64,000 nucleotides of DNA from contig JARKND010000001.1 of NCBI GenBank assembly GCA_029309925.1, positions 620,001 to 684,000 of the forward strand, given 5' to 3'. Source of the DNA: Fulvivirgaceae bacterium JP3-4 (GTDB lineage Bacteria; Bacteroidota; Bacteroidia; Cytophagales; Cyclobacteriaceae). Every line of letters begins with the position of its first letter. Position 1 is the first letter of the stretch. The notes beneath the pieces are model-generated. The model was not told the DNA's origin and did no database searches. It was given only the letters and a program-made list of their open reading frames with translations. Shown here piece after piece: positions 37,278-46,946 of this stretch. The position numbers were made by a program, and so were the translations under genes.

Positions 37278-37281
37278 GATG

Positions 37282-40200
37282 TTATCTGTTTTCGATTAAT
37301 ACTTCATTTATTTTCTCACCTGAGTTTTGTTCCGGCATTTTGCTTTCCTTTCCCATCAGTGATTTGATGCCGCGCAACGGAATCACTACCCAGTCGGGAC
37401 GATTGTTAAGCTCGTAGTTCAATTCATAGATTGCCTTTTCAAGCAGGAATGTCCGCATGAGGATCATCAGGTCTTCTTTGCTTTTTGGAATGAACGAACT
37501 GCCTTCCACGGTTTCGAGATACGCGCGAACATAAAACTGGCTCATGTAGTAGTACCACTGATCAATATATGGGATCAGCTTTGGAAAGTCGGCTTTCCGG
37601 ATCTGGTTGTCGAGGAACAAGCTTGCATAGGCGGCATAGTGAAATGAACGTATCATGCCTGCCACATCGCGAAGCGGTGAGCGCTTCAATCGCCTCTCAC
37701 TGTAGCTGCGTGCGGGCTCCCCTTCAAAATCCGTCAGTATAAAGTCCTTTCCGGTATAAATGACCTGCCCCAGATGAAAATCCCCATGTATCCTGATCTT
37801 CGTTACATCAATTTTATGTTTGTAAATGTTCTTCAGTACATTGAGAATCTCATTCTTCATTTCAAGTACTTCAATCGCCTCGTTGCGAACCTCGTCAGAC
37901 AACTTGATCAGATTTTTCGCCTGGCTTTGGAACGTTCCGCGCACCAGCGACTGCAGGCCTGCAAACAATGATCGTTGATAGTGAAGCGAATACTCTTCAG
38001 GTTTGAAATCGACCGATTGTCCTGCGGCCAGTGCCTTGTGCATTTCTCCCGTCCTGACACCCAGCATGCGCGCTTTCTCTGCAATATTGGCATCAAGCAA
38101 TTCCTTCATTTGCTCCGGCAGTTCGTCATACGAGATCGGATTGATAAAGCTTCCTACCTTCGGTGGTGGTCCAGCGTGGCCAGGTGATTGCTCGAGGATC
38201 CGGTCGTTAAAGTTGTCGAGCCGCTCAAGCATGTAGGTCCATGCGTCACCACTGTTTTCGACCGCTTCCTGCATTAAACCAAGCACCATCGAGCCGCGGT
38301 CATAATACCATTCAATCGACCCAACGAAAGGCGGAATGTTTTTGAATTTTCCCTGTTGCGAAAGGAAATGTGAAATTTCAAGGTCAGGGTTCATTGCGCG
38401 GTCAACCTTTCGGTAAAGTTTCAAAAAGAACCGGTTCCCATACATCAGCGATGTGTTGCTCTGCTCACCCGACAGCACACGAGGTTTTGCATTTTCCTGT
38501 CTTTCAAGGTGATTTCTCAAGACATCGTTTCCACGGAATACGATATCGCCTTCTACGAGTGAAATTTTCTGATTTCCCCCAAGTTGCTTTAGAAGATATT
38601 CCTGAAGCTCGAGACCGTACAGCGCATCGTACAGAATTCCATCCTCACCGTTAACCCGCATGTTACAGATAACAGCTTTAGGGCAATTGTCTTTCAGCTT
38701 CAGCGCGAGTGACTGCTTTCCAAATGCTACTGGCAGGAAATATATATCTGGAAGTCCGCTCTGATAATTTACTTCTATGAGCAAGAAGACTGCAGAATTT
38801 TCCTCCAACGGAATTGACGTTGAACGAATGATTGACATGGTCTCGACCACACGGCCCTTTCCACCGAACCAACGTAACTTGCTGAGATACTGTGGCAGCA
38901 CTATATTCTCAAGGCGCAATACGGAGTCGCGCTGGAGAATATCCTCCCAGCGCGTCAGCTCAATTCGCGGCAGCGCGTTGGTGCTGTTGAGCAGTGCCGT
39001 TTGCTTTTCGAGAATGAACCACTGGCAATCGTGTCCACCCAGCGTTGTGAAGTATGTTCCGTCCTGTTTGATAGACGGAAATTTATTCTTGCTGAAAACC
39101 TCAACTGGCGTGTAACCAGAGAAGTGTGCCAGGTCAAGTTCCACCGGCTGCGTGTAGCGCGACAGGTTGACAACAACGAGCATTGTCTCATCCTCGTATG
39201 TTCTTGTGAAGGCAAGAATTTTTGGATTCTCCGAAGAGACAAACTTCATGTCTCCACGACTTAACGCTTTATATTGTTTTCTTCTGTTGATGAGTCGCTT
39301 CATCCACCACAGCAGCGAAGAAGTGTTCCAGTTCTGTATTTCAACATTCACCGCTTCATAGTGATATTCAGGATCGAGGATCACCGGTAGATACAGTTTG
39401 TGCGGATTGGCTTCCGAGAAACCAGCATTTCTGTCGGACGACCATTGCATCGGAGTTCGCACGCCATCGCGGTCACCCAGGTAAAAGTTGTCTCCCATCC
39501 CGATTTCGTCTCCGTAGTAAATCACGGGTGTGCCGGGAAGCGAAAACAGCAGGTAATTCAGCAGCTCAATTTTTTTGCGATTATTTCCCATCAGCGGAGC
39601 TAACCTGTGGCGAATCCCAAGATTGATCCGCGCTTTCGGATCTTTGACATACACCTTATACATGTAGTCGCGTTCTTCGTCAGTCACCATTTCAAGCGTG
39701 AGCTCATCGTGATTGCGCAGGAAGATCGCCCACTGACATGTTGCCGGTATGTCTGGAGTTTGATCGAAAATATCAGTAATCGGATAACGGTCCTCGGTTT
39801 GCAACGCCATGAACATACGCGGCATCACCGGAAAGTGATAGTTCATGTGACACTCATCGCCATTGCCAAAGTATGACGCTGAATCTTCCGGCCACATGTT
39901 TGCCTCCGCAAGCAGAAGCGTTCCCGGATAATGATCATCAACATGCTTCCGTAATTTTTTCAGAAATGCGTGCGTCTCCGGAAGATTTTCTCCGTTTGTG
40001 CCTTCGCGTTCAAAAAGATAAGGCACGGCATCAAGACGGAACCCGTCAACGCCCATCGAACACCAGAAATCAAGGATCTTGAAAACTTCCTGCTGCACAA
40101 GCGGATTGTCGTAGTTCAGATCGGGCTGGTGATGGAAGAACCGATGCCAGTAGTATTGGTTAGCGACCGGGTCCCACGTCCAGTTTGATGTTTCGAAGTC

Positions 40201-40659
40201 CTGAAAAATGATCCGAACGTCTTTGTATTTCGTTGGGTCATCCGACCACACGTAATAATTTCTCAAATCGGAATCTTTTGGCGCAGTGCGCGCCCGCTGA
40301 AACCATGGATGCTGATCGGATGTGTGGTTGATCACAAGTTCTGTGATCACTTTCAGATTTCGCGCATGTGCTTCTTTAAGCAGCAGCTTCAGGTCGTCTA
40401 TATTTCCGTATGAAGGATTTATGCTGAAATAGTCGGCAATATCATAACCGTCATCGCGGAGCGGAGACGGATAGAAGGGGAGCAGCCATATGGCCGTGAC
40501 ACCCAGATCTTTCAGGTAGTCCAGCTTCTCAAGCAGCCCTTTGAAGTCGCCAATACCGTCACCGTTGGCATCGCGAAACGCCTTGATGTGAACTTCATAA
40601 ATTACTGCATCCTTGTACCAGTGCAGTTTATCGTCCAGAATATTCTTCTTTTCTTCCAT
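37282..40659 (-). CDS. treS: Trehalose synthase-maltokinase fusion
   Basis: The 1,125-residue protein joins a GH13 trehalose synthase (about 1-555) to a maltokinase (about 575-1100). GH13 residues are visible: nucleophile Asp210 in GFRLDAVPYLF, acid Glu252 in LLAEANMWPE and Asp318 in LRNHDEL. The kinase part has RIHGDFHLGQVIY and LTDFEGEPA, the aminoglycoside-kinase-like catalytic and Mg-binding loops. It interconverts maltose and trehalose and makes maltose-1-phosphate, the donor for GlgE glucan synthesis. glgE and glgB are not adjacent in this window. A purine-rich AAGGGGATT precedes the ATG. Confidence 0.94.
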   Translation of the reverse strand: MEEKKNILDDKLHWYKDAVIYEVHIKAFRDANGDGIGDFKGLLEKLDYLKDLGVTAIWLLPFYPSPLRDDGYDIADYFSINPSYGNIDDLKLLLKEAHARNLKVITELVINHTSDQHPWFQRARTAPKDSDLRNYYVWSDDPTKYKDVRIIFQDFETSNWTWDPVANQYYWHRFFHHQPDLNYDNPLVQQEVFKILDFWCSMGVDGFRLDAVPYLFEREGTNGENLPETHAFLKKLRKHVDDHYPGTLLLAEANMWPEDSASYFGNGDECHMNYHFPVMPRMFMALQTEDRYPITDIFDQTPDIPATCQWAIFLRNHDELTLEMVTDEERDYMYKVYVKDPKARINLGIRHRLAPLMGNNRKKIELLNYLLFSLPGTPVIYYGDEIGMGDNFYLGDRDGVRTPMQWSSDRNAGFSEANPHKLYLPVILDPEYHYEAVNVEIQNWNTSSLLWWMKRLINRRKQYKALSRGDMKFVSSENPKILAFTRTYEDETMLVVVNLSRYTQPVELDLAHFSGYTPVEVFSKNKFPSIKQDGTYFTTLGGHDCQWFILEKQTALLNSTNALPRIELTRWEDILQRDSVLRLENIVLPQYLSKLRWFGGKGRVVETMSIIRSTSIPLEENSAVFLLIEVNYQSGLPDIYFLPVAFGKQSLALKLKDNCPKAVICNMRVNGEDGILYDALYGLELQEYLLKQLGGNQKISLVEGDIVFRGNDVLRNHLERQENAKPRVLSGEQSNTSLMYGNRFFLKLYRKVDRAMNPDLEISHFLSQQGKFKNIPPFVGSIEWYYDRGSMVLGLMQEAVENSGDAWTYMLERLDNFNDRILEQSPGHAGPPPKVGSFINPISYDELPEQMKELLDANIAEKARMLGVRTGEMHKALAAGQSVDFKPEEYSLHYQRSLFAGLQSLVRGTFQSQAKNLIKLSDEVRNEAIEVLEMKNEILNVLKNIYKHKIDVTKIRIHGDFHLGQVIYTGKDFILTDFEGEPARSYSERRLKRSPLRDVAGMIRSFHYAAYASLFLDNQIRKADFPKLIPYIDQWYYYMSQFYVRAYLETVEGSSFIPKSKEDLMILMRTFLLEKAIYELNYELNNRPDWVVIPLRGIKSLMGKESKMPEQNSGEKINEVLIENR

Positions 40660-40835
40660 AATCCCCTTGCTAGACAGTGCTTAGAATCCAGCTAAAATCG
40701 TGTACCCATCAGGTGGCGTTGGATAAAACGCTCCACTATTCCTTTGTTTGGCTATGTGTACGGCCCGTTCATCGAAAAAATTTCTTACAGTGACTGATTC
40801 CCGGGATTTTTGGTCATCATTAAACAATCAATCTT

Positions 40836-41438
40836 ATGAAGAAACATCTTTTAATATTCGTGATGATGGTCGCCCTTCTCCAAGGGTGCATTGTCAAGTC
40901 CCTCCACCCGTTCTACCTGAACAACGACCTTGTCTTTAAAAGTGAGCTTGTCAATACCTGGTCTGACCAGGATGGCAACAGATGGAAGATCAGTCGGGTA
41001 ACCAATGATGCACATGCCTATGAAATGATATTTACAAAGGACGGCATGGACGCTTCGTTTCTCGCTTACCTTTTTCAGCTAGACGGGAATTTCTTCCTCG
41101 ACTTGCGTCCGCTGGCCAGCGATGGCAGCGTAAACGATTTATTCGAAATGCACCTGCTGCCCACGCATTCGGTCGCAAAAGTCTCTAAACTCGATGCGGA
41201 GACTGTTGAGATCAAATGGTTTAACGAGGAATGGCTGCACAAACTTTTCAGTCAGAACCGGATCAAGATCTCGCATGAGGTGATTGTGGACGAGAATTCC
41301 GGAAAGGATGAAGACAAATCGTATGTGTTGACCGCATCAACTGAAGAGTTGCGGAAATTCCTGATCAAATATGGCAACGATGAATCCGCATTCGAAGGAG
41401 ACAATGCGATGGCACTCATTCTAAAAAGATCGATCTGA
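40836..41438 (+). CDS. Lipoprotein in a LytS/LytTR operon
   Basis: A type II signal (MKKHLLIFVMMVALLQGC) with lipobox LLQGC puts this 200-residue protein on a membrane surface after LspA processing. The rest is a single globular domain, rich in beta-strand-like text, with no recognised family. Its stop overlaps the ATG of the sensor kinase (TGATG), so it is the first gene of a three-gene operon; it may sense or report envelope state to the kinase, which is inference from position only. Confidence 0.85.
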   Translation: MKKHLLIFVMMVALLQGCIVKSLHPFYLNNDLVFKSELVNTWSDQDGNRWKISRVTNDAHAYEMIFTKDGMDASFLAYLFQLDGNFFLDLRPLASDGSVNDLFEMHLLPTHSVAKVSKLDAETVEIKWFNEEWLHKLFSQNRIKISHEVIVDENSGKDEDKSYVLTASTEELRKFLIKYGNDESAFEGDNAMALILKRSI

Positions 41439-42469
41439 TGATAACTGCCTTTTCTGTTAATACGCGATGGATCAAAGATCTTGTGTTCTGCACCGCTGCG
41501 TATTTTATCCTGCTGAGCATTTTTGCAGGCTCAAGTGAGTGGCAGATGATCGATCATATATATACTTCAATCTTTCTTGGCACACTCATACTTTTCGGGG
41601 CCATCAATGAATGGGTTATCCAAAAGCATTTTTTGAAAAATGAGAGGTATATCGCATTCGTTGTATTGAGCCTGTTCAACGTGATGGCCGGAGCCCTTTT
41701 CAATTACATTCTTTTCGACAAGCTGATCGATGTGATTATGCCAGGCTATTATTTCATTTCCTATTACAGTTTCGGTGATCTGATGAAATTCTTTTTTGTG
41801 TACATCTTTCTCCTGACACTTCTGGATCTCTCCTGGGAATGGTTTCAGTTTCAGGAAGCGCGCCACCAGGTGATTGTGCTTGAAAGGGAAAAAGTGAAGG
41901 CAGAACTGAAAGCATTGACGAACCAGGTAAATCCACATTTCCTTTTCAACAGCCTGACGGTACTTTACGGCCTTGCGCTGAAAAAATCTGATGAAACGTC
42001 TGACGCGATATTGAAATTATCAGAAACGTTGCGTTATGTAATTTATGAGTCCGCCCGTGGCAAAGTCAGACTTTCGTCCGAAGTAAGCCTCGTTCACAAT
42101 TATCTGGAGTTGCAAAAATACCGTGTCCGTGATTCGGCCCGCATTTCCTTCCAGCATGAGGTTGAGAATGGCGAGTTGGAGATTGAACCAATGCTTCTGT
42201 TGCCACTCGTAGAGAATAGTTTTAAGCACGGCCTGATGGGCGATGGCATTGATGGTTTTGTAACGATTGAACTTACTTCGAACGGTCGTCAGGTTAACTT
42301 TCGTGTGGTTAATAACAAAGGACTGGCCCCATCATCAGAGCAAAAGGGAGGCGTAGGCCTGAAAAATATTGAGGAACGACTGCGATTGGTCTACGGCAAT
42401 TCATTTTCGTTTAAAGTGGAAGAGACTGATCACTTATTTACCGTAAATTTGAACCTGAAAGTCACATGA
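41438..42469 (+). CDS. LytS-type sensor histidine kinase (His_kinase family)
   Basis: The 343-residue protein has four N-terminal membrane helices (about 15-150), a short coiled linker and a His_kinase domain of the LytS/YpdA type: LTNQVNPHFLFNSLTVLYGL with the phospho-acceptor His, then a HATPase with MLLLPLVENSFKHG and KGGVGLKNIEERL. It overlaps the response regulator by 4 bases (ATGA). It pairs with the LytTR regulator downstream. Confidence 0.93.
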   Translation: MITAFSVNTRWIKDLVFCTAAYFILLSIFAGSSEWQMIDHIYTSIFLGTLILFGAINEWVIQKHFLKNERYIAFVVLSLFNVMAGALFNYILFDKLIDVIMPGYYFISYYSFGDLMKFFFVYIFLLTLLDLSWEWFQFQEARHQVIVLEREKVKAELKALTNQVNPHFLFNSLTVLYGLALKKSDETSDAILKLSETLRYVIYESARGKVRLSSEVSLVHNYLELQKYRVRDSARISFQHEVENGELEIEPMLLLPLVENSFKHGLMGDGIDGFVTIELTSNGRQVNFRVVNNKGLAPSSEQKGGVGLKNIEERLRLVYGNSFSFKVEETDHLFTVNLNLKVT

Positions 42470-43155
42470 AGCGAATCACGTGCATGATTGTTGAAGATGA
42501 GCCGGTATCGCAGGAGATTCTCACGCGGTATATCAATGATTTCGAAGTGCTCGAGTTGCTTGGGGTGTGCAATAATGCCATCGAAGCCTCACAAAAACTT
42601 CCGGCACTGAATCCCGATCTTCTGTTTCTTGACATCACTATGCCAAGGTTATCAGGTTTGGATTTTTATAAATCATTGCACAATCCACCCTACGTCATCT
42701 TCACAACAGCTTATCCCGAGTATGCAGTAGCTGGATTTGAAGTCAGCGCAGTCGACTACCTTGTCAAGCCGTTCCCGTTTGAGAGATTTGTTAAGGCCGT
42801 TAACAAGTTGCAGGGAATTATGTCGAACACTTCGCAGCAGGCGGATCCGTTCATCATGTTACAGGCCGATAAGAAATTTCACAAGGTGGCAATCGATGAA
42901 ATTCTTTTTCTTGAGGCGATGGGCGACTACGTCAAGGTGGTATTACCGGGCAAGACGCTCATTGTTCATCAGACATTGCAGCGGTTGTTTGAACAGTTGC
43001 CTGCCGCATTATTTCAGCGCGTCCATAAGTCGTATGTGGTAGCATTGAGGAAACTGGAATACGTGGAAGGAAACCAGATTTTTATCCGCACTTTTCGTGT
43101 TCCTATCGGCCAGACTTATCGCAACGATTTTTTAACTGTGCTGCAAAAAAAATGA
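42466..43155 (+). CDS. LytTR-family response regulator
   Basis: The 229-residue regulator has a receiver domain with Asp56 in LLFLDITMPRLSG and the VDYLVKPF segment, and a C-terminal LytTR DNA-binding domain (about 130-229) with ILFLEAMGDYVKV, FQRVHKSYVVAL and the final VPIGQTYRNDF. It is the output of the operon's kinase. Targets are unknown; LytTR regulators in Bacteroidota often control neighbouring transport or envelope genes. It ends one base before the convergent small gene. Confidence 0.93.
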   Translation: MKRITCMIVEDEPVSQEILTRYINDFEVLELLGVCNNAIEASQKLPALNPDLLFLDITMPRLSGLDFYKSLHNPPYVIFTTAYPEYAVAGFEVSAVDYLVKPFPFERFVKAVNKLQGIMSNTSQQADPFIMLQADKKFHKVAIDEILFLEAMGDYVKVVLPGKTLIVHQTLQRLFEQLPAALFQRVHKSYVVALRKLEYVEGNQIFIRTFRVPIGQTYRNDFLTVLQKK

Positions 43156-43419
43156 TCAGCTCTTTTCTTTTTTCAAGGTAAAAATCAGCAACACGCGCCC
43201 ATTCTCTTCCTCGTTCAATGTTTCAAGTTCCAGTATCTCGCACCAAAGGCGATTGCCGTTATCCGTTTCAACCTGAATGCGATCTCCAACCGCATAATGG
43301 AACAAGTCGAAATCGTCTCTCGACAAAATCATTTTTGATGTCACTTCATAGTCGCTGTGGAGAAGTTCAAAATCACTTTCACTGATTTGGCCAATAACAA
43401 AATTTACAGGAACATTCAC
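43156..43419 (-). CDS. Small protein of unknown function, convergent to LytTR gene
   Basis: This 87-residue cytosolic protein (MNVPVNFVIGQISESDF…) has no signal peptide. Its composition is acidic with a middle block GDRIQVETDNGNRLWCEIL that suggests a small beta-barrel, resembling short PilZ-like or ribbon proteins, but no family is certain. Coding appearance and the tight fit against the LytTR stop (no gap) support it as a real gene. No partner gene is adjacent on the same strand. Confidence 0.6.
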   Translation of the reverse strand: MNVPVNFVIGQISESDFELLHSDYEVTSKMILSRDDFDLFHYAVGDRIQVETDNGNRLWCEILELETLNEEENGRVLLIFTLKKEKS

Positions 43420-43554
43420 TCAAGGGTCATTTTTCATTTATCTCGTTAATAACGATGAAGTAAACCGCGATTGAGCGTATACTCTTCTACCTGCATATGT
43501 CAACGTTAAACTATCGTATAAGAGAAATGAATGGAAAGGAGACAATTGGGGGCA

Positions 43555-43598
43555 AAAAAAATAAAAAAATTATGCCATCATCCTTTCAGACGATGGCA
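43555..43598 (-). terminator. Rho-independent terminator of msrB
   Basis: On the minus strand TGCCATC…GATGGCA (43573-43579 with 43592-43598) makes a 7-bp stem extendable by two pairs, followed by a long T-rich tail (plus-strand A run 43555-43569). It lies about 25 bases after the msrB stop. Confidence 0.8.
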
Positions 43599-43621
43599 CA
43601 GAACTAAACAGGACAAAAATA

Positions 43622-44146
43622 TTACTTGTTGCTTTTCTTGAATTCAAGCGATGTCGAGTTCACGCAGTAGCGAAGGCCGGTACTGGTAGGTCCGTCATCA
43701 AACAGATGACCAAGATGAGAGCCGCATTTTGCACAAAGTATTTCTGTACGAACCATTCCATAGCTCTTATCAACCTGTGTGATGATCTTTCCGCCTTCTA
43801 ACTCGCGGTCAAAGCTTGGCCATCCGCAGTGGGACTCAAACTTCATATCAGAAGTAAAAAGTTCGTTACCGCACGCTGCGCATGAATATAAACCCTTTTC
43901 CTTGTTAAGTGTGAGTTTGCCGGTGAATGGTGCATCGGTTCCTTTTTCGCGCAATACATGGTATTGTTCGGGTGTAAGGACCTTCTTCCATTCTTCCTCG
44001 GTTTTATAGACTTTTTTTACAGTATCCATAGTTGAAGTTTTCACTTTTGATGCGGGAACTTGCTGATCCTGTTGAGGCCTTGCATCTTTGCAGGCTGCCA
44101 GCATAATCACGAAGAAAAGCAGGGTGTATCGGATCATATGTTGCAT
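43622..44146 (-). CDS. msrB: Lipid-anchored peptide-methionine (R)-S-oxide reductase
   Basis: MsrB reduces the R-form of methionine sulfoxide. The product begins [15 protein letters not shown] and has a lipobox LAAC, so it is a lipoprotein; a TTG 15 bases upstream is a weaker start, and the second ATG at 44137 is also possible. The zinc site cysteines are present in [10 protein letters not shown] and [11 protein letters not shown], the domain block [10 protein letters not shown] is present, and the catalytic cysteine lies in GLRYCVNS. It follows the common Bacteroidota pattern of envelope-exported MsrB, repairing periplasmic proteins. Confidence 0.93.
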   Translation of the reverse strand: MQHMIRYTLLFFVIMLAACKDARPQQDQQVPASKVKTSTMDTVKKVYKTEEEWKKVLTPEQYHVLREKGTDAPFTGKLTLNKEKGLYSCAACGNELFTSDMKFESHCGWPSFDRELEGGKIITQVDKSYGMVRTEILCAKCGSHLGHLFDDGPTSTGLRYCVNSTSLEFKKSNK

Positions 44147-44242
44147 TTTTTTATTGAACAATTGCTGGTAGAAAATAATTCGTTCTTAGCCTATCTACGT
44201 ATTAAATATCAGCTTTGGATTCGCCTATTCCATTTTTCCGAC

Positions 44243-45517
44243 CTATTTGTTCAGCGAAACAAAAAAGCTTGCACCCTGGCCGAATTCACTTTCACACCAG
44301 ATTTTGCCGTTCATAGCCTCAGCAAATTTTTTCACGATTGACAGACCCAGCCCGGTAGATGATTCATTTCCGGTCGGTCTGGCCGATAGTTTTTGGTACT
44401 TACCAAACAACTTTTTCATATCGTCCTGGGAAATACCTGGTCCCTCATCCCTGATCTCGGTTGTGATCCCGTCCCGATCTTTATAAACACGGATGAAGAT
44501 GTTTTTGTTTGGAGGGGAGAATTTAATTGCGTTGGACAGGAGGTTGTCGAAGATCTGCATGGTGTACACCTTGTCGGCCATGACGAGAATATCCTCTTCA
44601 AACTGCGTTTCAAGCCTGATCGACTTTTCAGCTGCTGCAAGTGAGTATCGCTCTACCAGCAACTTCAGGATCTCGGATAGATTGAATCGCTCCATCACCA
44701 GGTTCAGATCCTTTGACTCGATGGCTTCGACATCGAGAATTTTTGCGATCAGCGCAGTTAAACGCGTGGCACTTTTTTCAATCATGTCGAGGCAAGCGGT
44801 GGTTTCAGCATCAGTTTTATCGATTTTGACTTTGATGATGCTAAGCAATCCGCGCATCTGGTTCAGGGGGCTCTTCAGGTCGTGGGCGACAATTCCGATA
44901 AGGTTGTTCTTTTCGTTATTGAGGTTCAGCAGTTCTTCGTTCTTCTTCAGGATCTCGTCTTTTTGTTTCTGCACCTCTTCGTGCATCATTGTGATCGTCT
45001 GATTCGCTTCGTGCAAATAGTCTGACTGATCCTGGAGTGCCTCCTTTTGAAGTTCAAGCTCCTTGTGCTTTTCCAGAATCTCCTGGTGGATCGCATGAAG
45101 TTCCATTGACTGCTGTGTGATCATCTGCTGCTGCCGCACAAGCTCAGCATTTCTTGACGTAATGTCTTCGTTTGTCTCTTCAAGTGCACTGGCAAGGTGG
45201 AGCAGGTCTTTCTTTTTGTATTCGAGAAAGAGGTTGTCTGACCGCAATGCTTCTTTTGTCTTGTGGAGGGTCTCGATCTGTTTTTCAAGATCCTTCGTCC
45301 GGATTTCGACAGCGCTCTGCACAATGGGGTCTAACTCTTCCGAGTGCTGCTGAATCTGCGAGAGGCGCTTCTCAACCTTCTTTTTTTCCTTCTCTATAAA
45401 AGCCAGAAGATTGGTGTCACCTGAGGTGTAGGCATGATTGGCAGCTTGCTGAAGAAAGGCAAGCGTTTCCTGGTGATGGTTTCTTAACTCTTTCTTGAAA
45501 TCTTCGAGAGCATCCAT
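44243..45517 (-). CDS. Cytoplasmic histidine kinase with long coiled coil
   Basis: The 424-residue protein has no membrane segment or signal peptide. Residues about 40-200 are a long heptad-rich coiled coil (LVRQQQMITQQSMELHAIHQ and similar). A HisKA domain (His in LIGIVAHDLKSPLNQM) and HATPase with G boxes (IRDEGPGIS, STGLGLSIVKKF) follow. It may sense cytosolic cues or act through a partner; no response regulator is adjacent, so it is an orphan kinase. It is followed on the same strand by msrB and preceded by the NPP-type gene. Confidence 0.92.
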   Translation of the reverse strand: MDALEDFKKELRNHHQETLAFLQQAANHAYTSGDTNLLAFIEKEKKKVEKRLSQIQQHSEELDPIVQSAVEIRTKDLEKQIETLHKTKEALRSDNLFLEYKKKDLLHLASALEETNEDITSRNAELVRQQQMITQQSMELHAIHQEILEKHKELELQKEALQDQSDYLHEANQTITMMHEEVQKQKDEILKKNEELLNLNNEKNNLIGIVAHDLKSPLNQMRGLLSIIKVKIDKTDAETTACLDMIEKSATRLTALIAKILDVEAIESKDLNLVMERFNLSEILKLLVERYSLAAAEKSIRLETQFEEDILVMADKVYTMQIFDNLLSNAIKFSPPNKNIFIRVYKDRDGITTEIRDEGPGISQDDMKKLFGKYQKLSARPTGNESSTGLGLSIVKKFAEAMNGKIWCESEFGQGASFFVSLNK

Positions 45518-45627
45518 TAAAATCGCCCGGTTCGCTTTGCTAATTTACAATTTAGTAATGAAATGGTAATGCGCGGGCGATGAATATTGCAGCTGCACCA
45601 GGTTTCCTTATTGCGGCTCCTGGTACG

Positions 45628-46866
45628 TTATTTTCTGTTAAATATAGGTCGCAAAACATTTTCATCACCATCGATCGGAGGGAGGGGCATGTCGAGCAGG
45701 AGCGCGACAAACGGATAGATGTGAATGTTTTTAAACGCAGGTATCTTTTTGCCCGCCTTTACCCTCGGGCCTCTCGCGTAGAAGATGCCGTTCATATCTT
45801 TTACTTTAGCCGGATCATAGCCGTGCACACCGAACGTGCCGCCCGAATTCGATTCCTTCGCATGCGCCTCCTTGTTGCCGACCACGAGATACTTTCCTGG
45901 ATCGGCTATAATCAAAACGTCACCGGAGCGCGGATTATTGTAATGCCAGTCACGGGGAAATTCCGTTGCCGAAACCACGCTGAATCCTTTCGCAAGTTTC
46001 CTTAATGATGTAGCGAGGGAGTCGCGTTGGCTTGTAGATTTTGTATAGACATGTGCTTGTGTGCCACCATTCACTACGTGTATCCCGGGCGTTGCTTTTA
46101 CCAGTTCGTCAAGATAGACGTACGTCTCAGGCTTGTCTGTTAGCTCTTTCATCCCGTGATCCGATACAAGTACCATGTTCACTGGTAACCTGGTGGCATC
46201 CACCCGCTTCACCATTACACCAAGCAGGGAGTCCATCTCGACCACTTTCTTTCGTGTTTCCGGTGCCACGGGCCCATACCGGTGCGACTCGAAGTCGGGC
46301 GAAGAAAAATACAGCGTGATCATCCGCGGACGATCAGCCTCCGGCATCTGCAGCCATTCTACGATTTTGTCGATCCGGTCTGCGAAAGGAACGGACTGGT
46401 CGTATTGATAGTAATAATCAGGATGGAGATTTTCCTGGCGCAATTCAGAGCCGACCCAGAAATATGATGCAGACTTGATTCCATTCCGTCTCGCCAGTTG
46501 CCAGAGGGGTATTCCACCGTAAAATGAAGAGTCTGTCACCACCTCGCGATTGCGCATTGTATATAACTTCTCCTGATCCGGATCGTAAAACCCGTTGTCA
46601 ACAAGACCATGATTCCCTGGATACAATCCGGTCACAATCGTATAATGGTTCGGAAACGTCTTGGATGGAAATGAAGGGATCAATCCCGCTGCAGCGGAAC
46701 CTTCTTTTATAAATTTTTTGAAATTGGTAAGTTGAAAACGCTCCACGTAATCGTGGCGGAAACCATCGAATGAAACAAGGATGACATATGGTTTTTCATT
46801 TTTCTGCTGTGAAACTGACAGCAGCGAAGAAGATATCCACAGAACGGATAGAACGAATTGCCGCAT
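45628..46866 (-). CDS. Secreted nucleotide pyrophosphatase/phosphodiesterase-like enzyme
   Basis: An alkaline-phosphatase-superfamily enzyme of the ectonucleotide pyrophosphatase (NPP) type, 412 residues with a signal peptide (MRQFVLSVLWISSSLLSVSQ). Metal and nucleophile residues are visible: Asp34 in VSFDGFRHDY, Thr70 in SFPSKTFPNHY, VSDHGMKEL and GTFGVHGYDP. It should hydrolyse phosphodiester or nucleotide substrates in the periplasm or outside. No partner transporter is adjacent. Confidence 0.93.
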   Translation of the reverse strand: MRQFVLSVLWISSSLLSVSQQKNEKPYVILVSFDGFRHDYVERFQLTNFKKFIKEGSAAAGLIPSFPSKTFPNHYTIVTGLYPGNHGLVDNGFYDPDQEKLYTMRNREVVTDSSFYGGIPLWQLARRNGIKSASYFWVGSELRQENLHPDYYYQYDQSVPFADRIDKIVEWLQMPEADRPRMITLYFSSPDFESHRYGPVAPETRKKVVEMDSLLGVMVKRVDATRLPVNMVLVSDHGMKELTDKPETYVYLDELVKATPGIHVVNGGTQAHVYTKSTSQRDSLATSLRKLAKGFSVVSATEFPRDWHYNNPRSGDVLIIADPGKYLVVGNKEAHAKESNSGGTFGVHGYDPAKVKDMNGIFYARGPRVKAGKKIPAFKNIHIYPFVALLLDMPLPPIDGDENVLRPIFNRK

Positions 46867-46946
46867 AGAAGGCGAAGAAATGAAATTAATATGAGTAAGT
46901 AAAGGATAATTTCATCTCTCCTTAACACGACACTAATAAGCTGGGT

